From Melastoma dodecandrum (taxonomy: Eukaryota > Streptophyta > Magnoliopsida > Myrtales > Melastomataceae): a stretch of 64,000 bases of DNA. The stretch's first letter is position 1. Every line of letters starts with the position of its first letter. Below, in pieces: positions 44,211-56,300 of this stretch. The notes under the pieces are model-generated. The model saw only the letters and a program-made list of their open reading frames with translations. It was not told where the DNA came from and made no database searches. The translations under genes were made by a program, and so were the position numbers. Location of the stretch: the NCBI GenBank assembly GCA_029817715.1, contig JARUPY010000434.1:496001-560000 (forward strand), given 5' to 3'.

Positions 44211-47200
44211 ATGGCAAACACAAACACCCTTTCGCTGCGTAGCATTCTCGAGAAAGAGAATATCCTCATCGGTTCCAATTACCTGGATTGGTATAGAAAA
44301 CTGAAAATTGTCCTAAGGCACGAGAGAAAGATCTATGTGCTGGAAGATGAACCACTTAAAGAGCCTGCACCTGATGCTTCTGAGGATGATCAGTCTTATT
44401 ATAGTCAATACTTGAAGGATGCGCTGGATGTTCGGTGCATCATGTTGTCTTCTATGTCTCCCGAGTTACAGAGGCAGCATGAGAACATGAGTGCTAGGGA
44501 GATTGACCAGCACTTACGTGAGCTCTTCCAAGAGAGTGCAAGAGTTGAGAGGTATGAGACCTCTCGGGCACTATTTCGAACAATGCTGGTGGAAGGAAAC
44601 CCAATTGGGCCACATGTACTCAAGATGATAAGGTACATTGAAAGGCTTGAGAGCTTGGGTTCCAAGCTGGACCAGGACTTAGCCGTTGACCTGGTTTTGT
44701 CCTCACTCCCACCATCATTTTCTCAGTTTGTGTTGAACTTTAACATGAACAGTATGGAGAAGAGTTTGACTGATCTGATGGCAATGCTGAAAACTGCTGA
44801 GAAGGACATGAAGGTGAATCCTTCACCACGAGCAATGATGGTCAGAAAGACCTACAAGTGTCCTGGCACCGGGAAATTCAATCCCAAGGCTAAAGCAGTT
44901 AAGAGCGCTGGACTTCCAGCTCAAAAGAAGCTTAAGAAAGGGCAGTAGGTTCCCCAGTCTGATGAGAAGGAAGCTATATGCTTTCATTGTGGCAAGAAAG
45001 GCCATTGGAAGAAGAATTGCTTCCAACTCATGAAGAAGAATGCCAGTGGAGCGGATGCTTCAGGTATCTTTATGATTAAATGCAATCTTTCTGTTTCTTC
45101 ATCATGGGTCATAGACTCCGGAAGTAGTTCTCATATTTGTGCGAACTTGCAGGGTCTAAGTGACTGCAGACGGCTGTCCAAGGGCGAGATGGACCTACGA
45201 GTGGCGAATGGAGCTAGAGTTGCTGCATTAGCTGTAGGGACATATGTAATAAAGTTGCCCAGTGGATTTGATCTAAATTTGGAGAACTGTTATTTTGTTC
45301 CTAGTTTTTCCAAGAACATCATTTCGGTGTCGTGTTTAGACGCCAAGGGATTTGTATTTGAATTCAAGGACAAGTTGTGTTCCTTTTATTTGAATGGAAT
45401 GTTCTATGGGAATGGTTCATTGAATAATGGTTTATATGTTCTGAATTTGGATGAGCCGATTTACTGTGTTGAAAGGAAGAAACAGAAAACGCGTGACTCA
45501 AACTTAACATATATCCGGCACTATAGACTTGGTCATGTAAACGAGAAACGCATCGCAAGGTTACTAAGTAACAGGTATTTGGACTCTTTTGAGTTAGAGC
45601 CCATAGATACATGTGAAGCGTGTTTTCAAGGAAAAATGACCAAGAAGCCTTTTACCAAGACAGGTGAAAGGGCAAAGGAACTGTTAGAACTCATACATAG
45701 TGATGTGTGTGGGCCATTTCCGGTTCAGGCCAGAGGAGCATATCCCTACTTCGTGACTTTCACCGACGATTTAAGTAGATATGGATATGTCTACTTAATG
45801 AGGCACAAGTCTGAAACTCTAGAAAAGTTTAAAGAGTTTAAGAACGAGGTAGAAAATCAACGAGGCCAGAAGATAAAAGCCCTTCGGAGTGATCGAGGCG
45901 GCGAGTATCTTAGCCAAGAGTTCATTGATTACCTAAAAGAGTGTGGGATCGTTTCACAACTCACACCTCCTAGAACACCGGAGTGGAATGGTGTTTCAGA
46001 AAGGAGGAACCGCACACTCTTGGACATGGTTAGATCAATGATGAGTCATACAAGTCTTCCCTTGTCATTTTGGGGTTATGCCTTAGAAACAGCAGCATAC
46101 ATGCTTAATCGAGTTCCAACCAAGTCAGTAGATAAGACACCTTATGAATTATGGTTTGGGAAGAAACCGAACTTGTCTTATTTTAAGATATGGGGCTGTG
46201 ATGCTTATGTGAAGAATGAAAATTCTGATAAGCTTGCGGCAAGATCCACTAAGTGTATATTTGTAGGTTATCCCAAGGAAACAAAGGGATAATACTTTTA
46301 TCTCCCAAGCGAGCACAAAGTTATCGTTGCTCGATATGCTACTTTCTTGAAAAGAGAATTCATTTCTAAAGAGAGTAGTGGGAGTAAAGTAAGTCTAGAA
46401 GAAATTTCGGACTCTACAAACAGGTTGGAAACTGAACCTTTAGATAGGGAATCGGTACCACTAGTACAAGCGATTCCAACTTCTGAAAATGTTCATGGAA
46501 CGCAAGATCAACATAAGTCGACAAGAGTACACCGAGAGCCTGACAGATATGGTTGGCTTGTAACCCAACATGGGGAAGTACTGCTCGTCGAGGATGATGA
46601 ACCGTCAACTTACGAGGAAGCAATCGCTTCAAATGATTCCGAGAAATGGCTAGAAGCCAAGAAATCAGAGTTGAACTCCATGTATACCAACCAAGTTTGG
46701 GAGTTGGTTGATGCACCAATTGGGGTAAAACCCATAGGGTGCAAGTGGATCTTCAAGAAGAAGATTGACATGGAAGGGAATGTAAGTACCTGTAAAGCAA
46801 GACTTGTGGCCAAGGGTTTCACTCAACGTCAAGGAATTGACTATGATGAAACATTTTCACCGGATGCAATGCTTAAGTCTATTAGAGTTCTGCTTGCGAT
46901 AGCAGGTTACAAGGATTACGAGATCTAGCAGATGGATGTAAAAACCGCTTTTCTGAATGGAAAGTTACAGGAGGAAGTATTTATGGTACAACTTCCCGGT
47001 TTTATTACATCCAAGAATGCAGATAAAGTATGTAAGCTCAAGAGGTCCATTTATGGGCTAAAGCAAGCTTCTCGGAGTTGGAATCTACGATTTGACGAAG
47101 CAGTCAAAGAATTTGGCTATGTCAAGAATCCAGAGGAACCTTGCGTTTATAAGAAGGTTAGTGGGAGCAAGATTTCGTTCCTAGTGCTGTATGTTGATGA

Positions 47201-48179
47201 TATCCTTCTGATAGGCAATGATATCCCTAGCCTAGAGTCTACCAAGACTTGGCTGGGAGAGTGTTTCTCTATGAAAGATCTTGGGGAAGCGACTTATGTC
47301 TTAGGTATTAGATTATACCGAGATAGACAAAATAGGTTGCTGGATTTGAGTTAAAATATGTATATTGATAAGGTGCTGAATAGGTTCAGCATGCAAGACT
47401 CCAAGAGAGGATTCTTGCCAATGTCACATGGTGTACATCTTTCAAAGTCTATGTGTCCGAAGACACAGGAGGAAAGAGGTAGGATGGGCAAGATACCTTA
47501 TGCATCTGCTATAGGGTCCATTATGTATGCCATGATTTGCACTCGACCCGATGTCTCGTATGCTTTAAGCATGACAAGTAGATATCAGTCAGATCCTGGA
47601 GAGGGTCATTGGACTGCAGTAAAGACTATCCTCAAGTATCTTAGAAGAACAAATGACATGTTCTTAATTTATGGAGGAGATGAGGAGTTAGTTGTCAGAT
47701 GATATACTGACGCTAGTTTCCAGACAGATCGGGATGATCTGAAATCGCAGCAGGGTTATGTGTTTTGTTTGAATGGTGCAGCTGTATGTTGGAGGAGTTC
47801 CAACCAGGAGACAGTTGCAGATTCTACAGCTAAGTCCGAGTACATTGCAGCTTCCGAGGCGGCAAAGGAAGCTGTGTGGATCAAGAACTTCATAGCGGAG
47901 CTTGAAGTGGTTCCGAGCATTGTTGACCCAGTGACATTGTACTGTGACAATAATGCGGCCATAGCACAGGCCAAGGAGCCGAGGTCTCACCGACGATCCA
48001 AGCACGTACTACGGAAATATCACATCCTCCGAGAGATTGTTCAGAGGGGTGACGTGTTGGTTAGTAGAGTTGATACGAGCGAGAATATCGCGGACCCACT
48101 TACAAAGGCCTTACCTCTGCAGAAACATGAGACCCATGTGAGGAGCCTAGGACTTCGAGTTCATAGTGCTTGGCAATAG
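44211..48179 (+). pseudogene. Copia gag-pol, one frame with five internal stops
   Basis: The whole polyprotein (1323 codons) lies in a single frame with no frameshift. It is interrupted by stops at 44946-44948, 46290-46292, 46926-46928, 47352-47354 and 47700-47702. Order: gag (44211-44945), zinc knuckle [14 protein letters not shown] (about 44980-45020), protease with [12 protein letters not shown] (45105-45140), pre-integrase zinc segment, integrase core (HSDVCGPFP near 45698, SDRGGEY near 45888), reverse transcriptase with YVDDILLIGND (about 47190-47222), and RNase H with YCDNNAAI (about 47940). The first stop falls exactly between gag and pol and might be a natural expression control, but the other four are damage. 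It cannot make an active polyprotein as it stands. Confidence 0.93.
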
Positions 48180-48193
48180 TGCAAGTGGGAGAT

Positions 48194-49897
48194 TGTTAGT
48201 GTGTGCAGTTATGTGCCAAGACACTTTAATGTATTTATGGATAAATAATTAATAAAGGCGAGTATTTATCATGATTATTTTACTTTTCTGCACGTAAAAT
48301 TATTTATGATAAAGTCCCACAGATTAATTAGTATATTAATCTGAAATAGTCCATGATCAGACAGATGTTTAGAGGGGACATGGACATCTAGATTATCGCT
48401 AAGTGTAACTGAGGTCAAGATAGACCAAGGGATAGTATATCTAAGTTATACTTAGGGGTACCCTAAGATTAGGGTTACCGGACACGACCCGTTTAAGAGG
48501 ATACCACATATTAAACATCATTGGTCAATCCTCTTTATGGACGAGTGTAAATAATCTTTTGACTTGAGACCTTCATTTATTCTATACGTGGAGTTTGCGC
48601 ATTTTGACGTCGTTAAAAGCAGTCTTTAACCGGACTGTGAGTAATACGATTGTTGGGCGTGTGACAAAGCGTAGAGAGAATAGTGTTGAGTCAATATAGG
48701 ATTCATCGCTCTCTTAGATTTGAGAGTTGACATCTAGGCTACTTGGTAGAGATATTAGTGACTCTAAAATCCATGGCCATGGGAGGAATGTTATACATTC
48801 AAGAGAGTCTATTATATCTTGGTAATCAAGTAAAACAATTAATTCGGTGATGATGTATTTTTGCGCAGAATTAATTGGGATGTCGGTTAGATGAAGAGAT
48901 TGAATTACACAGTAATCGGTTCATAGTGGTTTATGATTTAAAATCATTATCCTAACACGTTGGATGACTAAAAACTGTTGCTAGACGGTTACCTTAGTTT
49001 GTGTATGGATATACACTACCTTCGTGTATAGGACCGAGAGGGTCGCACGCATAGCACGTCGACACGAACATTGTATTATTGATTATTTTAGTGGATACTA
49101 AAATTAATCATTTTATTATTTCAGAATAAGAATTAATTGGATTATTAATTTATTCTGAAATATCGGAAGCAAAGAGTATATATATATATATATATTTGAC
49201 CAAGATCGAATATGGATTTATTCGGGTCAATATAAAAGGATATCAAATAAATAATTATTTATATATATATATATATATTATCCAAGACATATTTTATTTA
49301 ATGTCAATATGTCTTTGCATTATTTGATTTAGAAATATTTTAATAAAATCAAAATTACCATGCACGTTACGTTTTTAAGGTTATAATTAATTATTCAAAG
49401 GAAAACGTAAAGATTGATTGCAAGAAATCAATGATAAAATTAATAAGAAGGAAACAGAACGATTGTGCTGGTGGTCTGAGAGATTTAGAAAAACAAGGTA
49501 GTTTTTGGGAAAAGGATCTTGAGAGATTAGTGAGAAGGGGAGAGCGTTCAGATCCCCAGAAAATACAAAATCAAAATATTAGGTTTTGCTTCCATACAAA
49601 ATTATTTTGTCGATCCAAGAGGCTAGCACCTAAGGGATCGCCGAGAGGTTCGTGATCGTGTGCGCGTGGATACCGCTTGAGGAGTCACACTTGGGACTCT
49701 TGTTTGTTCGCGAACGTGTTTTGGTTTTACCGGGATTTCGAGGTACGTTTCCGGGTAAGTATTTTATTATATTTCATATTATAATATACGTACCAAGGCC
49801 CTTGTTATTTATAAATTTTATATCTACTATGAGATCATTGTTATTTTTGGGCATAAAGGTTTAAATTTTTTATTTCCGCTGCGCCCTAAATCTAACA
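48194..49897 (+). repeat. 3' LTR of the large copia element
   Basis: Directly follows the purine tract. Ends CTAACA next to the GCTCC duplication at 49898-49902. Confidence 0.95.
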
Positions 49898-50152
49898 GCT
49901 CCTACTTCAGTCGCCATCGTTGTTGTTGCCCATGAACGGATATGGGGTTAGAGTAGTTTATTACATTATCTTAAAATATTGTTGAATATGTGAAGAATTT
50001 TGTGGATGGAAATTAAGGAAAACTCTAATTGCTTTCTTTTAAGTCTTTTTTTAATTGAGGACAAAGCACGAGGTTGTAAGAAACTAATATTTTTCGAGAA
50101 AAATTCTAAAATATCACATTTAATAAAAAATATATAAAATATCACCCTTATG

Positions 50153-50335
50153 TCGTCTTTTCAAAAGACCATTATGTGGTGCAGGACAAAGTCGTCTTTT
50201 GAAAAAAAGACTTAGCCTCATTTATAAAATGTCGTCTTTTAAAAGAAGACTTATCCTCATTTAGGAAATGTCGTTTTTCATAAGACGACTTATCCTCGTT
50301 TAGGTAATGTCATCTTTTCGAAAGACGACTTAGCC
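50153..50335. repeat. Array of GTCGTCTTTT palindromic words
   Basis: At least four spaced units of a GTCGTCTTTT arm followed by AAAAGAC(GAC)TTA, with GGTAATGTC-like spacers. Another unit occurs near 56871 at the far end of the element. Confidence 0.75.
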
Positions 50336-51009
50336 ATGCAATGTTTAAAAAAAATTTCAATTGTTCACCTACCTACTCATTTGCATTGTTCCATAACATA
50401 TGACATCCAATAAGTAAATTAAACTGAATCATAAAATGAATCAGAGTTAACGTAGCATGTCGAATCATAAAAAAAAAAAAACAAAAACAAACAAATAAGA
50501 ACGATACATCTAACGACGTCCATGGCCATGTCGGATCGTCAATAATGCTTCCCGGTGCAGTGCTTTCAAACTGCCTTCGATGTTTATATGCTCAATCTGT
50601 GAAGGTTGAGTTGTGGTAACTGCCTCTGCTTGTGTCGACCTCTCATGTCATAGTCTCCTCTTCATAGATATATAGAATAGAATCGTCGTGTACGTCATTA
50701 TGCACGTGATAGTGTGTATCTACCTGTGGTGGTGCATAGTGTGAGGGTCCAACATCATTCTCAAAGTTAATGATCATCTTAAAATCCATCTCCTCGTCCT
50801 CAGTTCGTCGGCCGATATTGCTATGACCAGATGACACCGCTCAATAGCTACTACTACCCCATCTTCACAAGCATCTGCAATAAACTGAGGGGATACATCC
50901 TCTGAACTCGTGGAGTGATCATATATACGATTCATAGTAATCGCCTACAAGCAAATCTCATCATTACAGTTTATACGAAGAACAAATTACAATAACATAT
51001 AGTAATAAC

Positions 51010-54000
51010 GTATTTTGCTTACCATGAACTCGAGTATTGCTCCATTCTTCAAAATCCACTTTCAAATCATCTTCTCATAACAAATGATATATGCATGATT
51101 TGCCTGAGCAACATGCCCAGATATGATGAGATGATCTATCGTGGCATCCCAGTGATACAAGTATTGCTCGTGAAAGGAAGTTCAATATATCTATGACTTC
51201 CTCTGTAAGTTGACCTCATGTAAACTCCGATCAAAGGTACATGCTGCAGGTATCTCCTGGTAACCACCAAATTGGCGAATAACTCGCTCTGGCCTACGCA
51301 TCTCCACAAGCATGAAACAAACTAGTGATGTCATGGATAGTCAGATATCGCGTCAATCCATATAATAGGATGGTGTACTACTCATCAAAAGTGCATCATA
51401 ATAAGGGATCCAGATGATCTGCAAGCAATAAAAAAATATTAATTATAGAAACTCTTACGAGTAACTGGGGTTCATTACTATACAGAATTGAACTTATTAA
51501 GTACCTCATTATGCTTCTGTAAATCGAAATAGAAGTGATATTGAGATACCACATGCGTTGCTGAGCCAATTACATTGAATTCCTCACCCCATCAAGCTGC
51601 CAAAAGAGAACTGTGAGGAATCACATCACGCCTTCTTACCGGCGCAATGTGTGGAAATCTATCACATGCTCGCACCCGAAGAAGACTCATGGATCCAAAA
51701 ATGTCAGAAACTTCGTGATCTGCTGCCAAACATAGCTTACAATAAAGCTAAGCTAAGAATGTTGGAATTTTTCTTATTTGGGTTGCTATTAATTGTATAA
51801 TTTTATATTACCTTTTATTTTATTTTATTTTATAAAATAGGTTGTAACATAGATAGTGCATGAAATCCCGCTACAATATCGTGATCTCTAAAGTTATTGG
51901 GATATGCTTATCTCATTTATATGATGTGGTTCAGGGCTGGGTGTAGGCTATTTTATAACATATGGTCCATTGATGGATATTACATAGGCTACGGTATATT
52001 ATGGTTAGGTCCTTTCCCATGTCACAGAAATAAATGACTCTAGAGTCGAGGGATGGTTGGTGAATGCTTATGATTAATTACTAAATAAATGACTCGGGTT
52101 AACCTCTTATGGTGAACTCTTCGTGAATTTAAAAAAATTTTATTACTTTGATTAGTAGGAGTAATTGTTATGCTCATTTAAACATTGTTGAATATTTGTT
52201 TACTTTGATGCCGTGTTGGCATCGAGGCTTTGTATGTACAAGAACTGATGGTGTTGTTTTTGAAATGTCGTAATTATGTAAAGTGCAATATTGATTGATC
52301 TAACCAAGAAAAATACCACATGAAGCCTAGTTGGTACTTATTATTATTGCACGTGGTTTATTTTGATTTACTTGGTTAGTAGGAGTATCACATCTATGTC
52401 ATGTTTGATAGACATATTTGTTAACAGTCATTGTATACACATGTTTGATACATGTATTTTTGTTTGTCTTGATGATCATCAATAACTGTCATTTTGGTTA
52501 AGTTCACATGCTTAAAAGTCTCAACATATGGTGTTTACCTTAAGCATGACGGTGATGTCAAGTTTGTATGTCTCATATGTCACCATTAAGGTTCCTGCAA
52601 GAGCAGTAGTGCTCGTTTTATTTCATCCGACTTCAAAGTAAAGTTTGCGAATGTTTAATCTAGTTTTACCAAGGTGTGCAGGTTATAGAAAGTATTCTCT
52701 GACCTTGGCAAACTATAAAGGTGGCAGATATGATTGACTTCATTCAACTTCTTTGAAGCAATAAGGTTAGAGATGGGTATTCTGATTTCTCTATAGTATA
52801 AGGTTATGGAAGTGCACTCCAACTTCAGTGAAATATAAAGTCTATAGAAGTTATTCTTATTATTAAAGCAACCTTGAGACTTGGTGCTTAGTCTCGAGTA
52901 GGACGGTATTGTCACTAAAATTTGTCTCTCATAAAGCACCGTAAAGTTTACACGCAGTAAAGTTTATGAGACATAAAGGAGCATCATTTGTTCAAAGGTC
53001 TTTTTGGCTCGTTATGGGCGTAAGGTTATAGAAAGGTGGGGACCGATTGAAATAGTATTGAATTTGATCACATACAAGATGTTATTTCGGCTACACTGCC
53101 ACATTCACCCGTGACGGCTTGATTGCTTAATGTTGTGATTATGGTTGTCTTGTATCATTGAGTGATGTTCTAACGGTCACAGTTCGATTCTGAGTAATTT
53201 AGTTGGTCGGAATTGTTTGAGATGTTGTCTTTATATTGGTCATACAGATGTTAAAGTTTGAGAGTCATTTTTCAGAGTATTTTTCGGATACAATTAATGT
53301 TATCCAAGTAGGATAATGTTAGAATTTTTCTTATTTGGGCAGTTATTAATTGTATAATTTTATATTACCTTTTATTTTATTTTTTTAGAGTAAATTTTAC
53401 AAAACATGTTGAAGCATAAGGCAATGCATGAAATCCCGCTACAGTATCGTGATCTCTAAAGTTGGTGGGATATGCGCATCTCATTTATATTATATGCTTC
53501 ATGGCTGGGTGTAGGCTATTTTATAGCCTATTGTCCATTGATGGATAGGACATAGACTATGGTATATCACGGCGAGATTCATTCCCCCGTCTTTTAAACT
53601 ATTATTTAACTAAGGGACGAAACTGACATTTCATAAGAGGAAATCCTTTATTAGGTCTCCTGTAAGGCTTTTTGAGTGTTACGCTTACAGATAGTCAGTT
53701 TCGCCATTTTTGCCTCGTCCATCGAGAGCAATCGTAAGGGAAAGAAAATGGGAAGAATATCTACCGCTAGGCTTTCCGCGATCGTTGTGATGGCGTCTAC
53801 AGGTATGTTTTCCTTTTCTCTAATTTTTCTCGATGACCGAAAACACGCGTAATCGATCCAGTCTTCCGTTGTTTTCTCTGTTGGTGATTTCTTACAAAGC
53901 ATGCATCCCTCGACTCCCTCTTGGTCATCTAATAACGGTAAAAATGTCAAATGAACCAGATTCCTACGACTTATCTAGGAATATAATGCGTCCAAGTAGC

Positions 54001-54619
54001 TGCATGAAATCGCACTACCTCAGCCGTAGCATCCAATGGCAGACTATCAAATGTATTATTCAACCAAGATAACTTCAAACGGCTGCCTTAATTAGCACTG
54101 TTATGAGGCACATGTCCTAGTAACCTCGCGCACTTCGCATGCCATCCACGACCAGTAGTCACTCCTGTCATAGCACGCCATCCACTGGTAAACCATACAA
54201 CAACGTAACATCCTTTAATGTAACTGTGACCTCACCCCCAACCATATGAAAAGTATGCGTCTCTAGTCTCCACCGCTCAACTAGAGTTGTAATCAAGTGC
54301 CAATCTATCTACATCAAAGGCAACAACGACACTCCAAAAAATCCAATCACCTCCAAGTATGGACACATAAGAGGATGCATTGCTCCAACAGTTACTTCCA
54401 ATATATGCGCACGTCTCAAGTCACGCTCGTTATGTCGAACATGTAACCATGTATGGTGCAAACAAGATTAGACAATATTAAGTGAATATACATATTGTTA
54501 AGAAGTAATAGCGGTAAGAAAAATTATAATACCTCTTCACTATCACCATCCCAAACACCTGAAGAACGATGTCGTCCCTACAGTGTCCACAAAGAATCAT
54601 CTTGGGATCTTGGATCCAT
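51010..54619 (-). pseudogene. Plant mobile domain (MAIN-like, aminotransferase-like) protein, decayed
   Basis: The start ATG at 54617-54619 follows an AG acceptor (MDPRSQDDSLWTL, then a stop). Further segments: HRSSGVWDGDSEE (about 54540), LITTLVERWRLETHTFHMVG and VTLKDVTLLYGLPVDG (about 54180-54300), RLKLSWLNNTFDSLP and HLTFLPLLDD (53910-54080). After the LTR insertion come RVRACDRFPHIAPVRR (about 51640-51690) and RPERVIRQFGGYQEIPA (about 51240-51300), then HEQYLYHWD. These are hallmarks of the plant mobile domain of MAIN/MAIL1 and of many plant transposons. Stops and frame changes are numerous. The 64-residue frame at 50643-50837 may be its C-terminal tail. Confidence 0.72.
51760..53896 (+). 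mobile_element. Small LTR-type element inside the mobile-domain gene
   Basis: Direct repeats starting TGTTGGAATTTTTC (51760) and TGTTAGAATTTTTC (53317) stay similar for about 230 bp (AATGCATGAAATCCCGCTAC region) and then diverge. A purine-rich CCAAGTAGGATAA precedes the right copy, as before a 3' LTR. Flanks AAGAA (51755-51759) and AAGCA (53897-53901) are a near-match target duplication. The mobile-domain coding sequence resumes on either side. No coding capacity and no clear primer site, so it is a non-autonomous or internally rearranged copy. Confidence 0.5.
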
Positions 54620-56300
54620 CTACAAAGAATGACAATTTGTTTATGACAACATTATATAATTGAGGAATAGTTAACATAAAATATATGTTAATAATAAATT
54701 GCATACGCTTAGAAGAACTACATTGTCCAGTACTACTATATCCTTTTGGGCAGGATCTTCTATTATATCCATCTTTTCTACAAATTCCACGTGTGACATT
54801 ACTCAATAGATCGACCATGTCCATCTCATTCCATATGCGTTTTTTCTTTCGTCTCCCTTTGCAATGTACTCTTCTAGGATCGGAATGCAATGCAACAAAC
54901 CTCAAATGAGGCCATGACTGGGGTACGCCGAATGGAAAAAATCGTCCATTGTATACATGTCGTTGATTTTCCCATTTGTACCAATTATTCACATATGAGT
55001 GAATATCGATTGAAGGAGAAGCCATTGTTGCACGAACGTGAAAAACATGGTATTCTAAAAGTCTGTCATTTACCACAACTTTCGATTTCTAAGATCAATG
55101 TGGTACTCATTTCCATCCTTAGTCATCTCGCACGAAGTCTGTAAATGAGAGTAGACAATATAAAAACTGAATCTTTAATTAGCAGTGCTAACAAAGTGTT
55201 GATTGCCAATAATACCATACTTTGCAAGAAAATTTGTGGCATACCTCATGTGTACCTCACATCTAGAAATAGCTGCATTCGCTTCAGTCTTACACTGTTC
55301 AAAGGTACTATATGCAATTGTAGATTGTCTTCCAGACAAGAGCCGCAACAGGTAATCGTCTATTACCCTTTAGCACAACATTGTAGTTTTCACTCAAATT
55401 AGTCGCCATAATGCCATATTTATGTCCTCCTCCTTCTGCTTTAAGCCATTGTTGAACTGGAATATCCATTAAATATTGAAATGTGTCATCGCTAATAGCA
55501 TGCATCTCATTCATATATTTTTACATTTTGTATACTTTCGACTGGAATGTTGCCTTATAATATAGTCACTTTGACTTTTCCGATTCAACAGACACTTTTC
55601 AAATTACTGGCTACATGATGAATACGAAAACGCCAAGCATATGGAGGATCCAATCCCAATTCCGTGTCATTTAGAACAAATCAAATACCTCTAGCACGAT
55701 ATGATATTATGCATATTTATTCATCCCGATTGACTAATGAACTTCAAGTAACGCGAAAACCAAGTCCAAGAATGCTCAGTTTCCTCATCAACAATAGCAA
55801 ATGCCAAAGGTAAAATATAATTATATCCATCTACACTACAAGCAATAAGTAATCGGTACTTAGTTATCTCAAATGCACGATCATTCTTCTGAAATACAGG
55901 CATTTAATTTCCATTGACATCCTTTTTTCATATCAATACAAACAGCAGACTATAAATGTTTCTCTGACCTCTTCACCTTAAATCTGTGATGGGTAACATG
56001 ACACAACTTCACGGCTTGAAGTGTGTCAACATGATCATATTTGCACTACTGGTACGAATATGTTCATCATCATACTCAGACTTACTAATCTCCATCATTT
56101 GTTCAATCCGTGCATCACTATCATGGCCATAGTCATCGTGAAAGGTGTTATCTGATTGCTCGAAAGCTCTTACAGCGAGACCATTACCCATATCATTACT
56201 TGAGACAATTTGAACAAGGGAATGAATCTCTTCTAAAACATCAACACATTCAGTGGAAGCTCAAAGGTCTTAACATAAAGATGTTGTCGCGTCCTATAGC
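54597..56300 (-). pseudogene. MULE (MuDR-type) transposase, decayed
   Basis: Minus-strand segments in order: a poorly conserved N-terminal part (about 56009-56300), LLIACSVDGYNYILPLAFAI then VDEETEHSWTWF (55721-55903, catalytic core), RIHHVASNLKSVC (about 55580-55620), KYGIMATNLSENYNVVLKGN (55308-55514), and a C-terminal part with WNEMDM and CRKDGYNRRSCP (54597-55076), probably a degenerate zinc knuckle. These are characteristic MULE transposase motifs. Frame changes between segments show it is dead. Confidence 0.78.

Larger units (their letters stand above)
40968..49897 (+). mobile_element. Full-length Ty1/copia LTR retrotransposon, 8.9 kb
   Basis: LTRs 40968-42702 (1735 bp) and 48194-49897 (1704 bp), both TGTTAGTGTG to TAACA, with an exact 5 bp target duplication GCTCC (40963-40967, 49898-49902). 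A tRNA-Met-type primer site TGGTATCAGAGCC lies at 42705-42717; a purine tract CAAGTGGGAGAT (48182-48193) precedes the 3' LTR. The LTRs differ mainly in TA-repeat length and scattered substitutions, so this is the younger of the two large insertions. An unusually long leader of about 1.5 kb (42703-44210) comes before gag-pol. It is inserted in the MFS pseudogene exon, opposite to its direction. Confidence 0.96.

Noticed and set aside
50153..50335. Regularly spaced palindromic repeats resembling a CRISPR array
   Set aside because: Plant nuclear context, spacers themselves similar, no cas genes, and the repeats sit next to inverted ends of a Mutator-like element.
54597..54720. In-frame spliced transposase-mobile domain fusion protein
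   Set aside because: Joining the visible donor and acceptor puts the mobile domain out of frame and meets a stop within eight codons.
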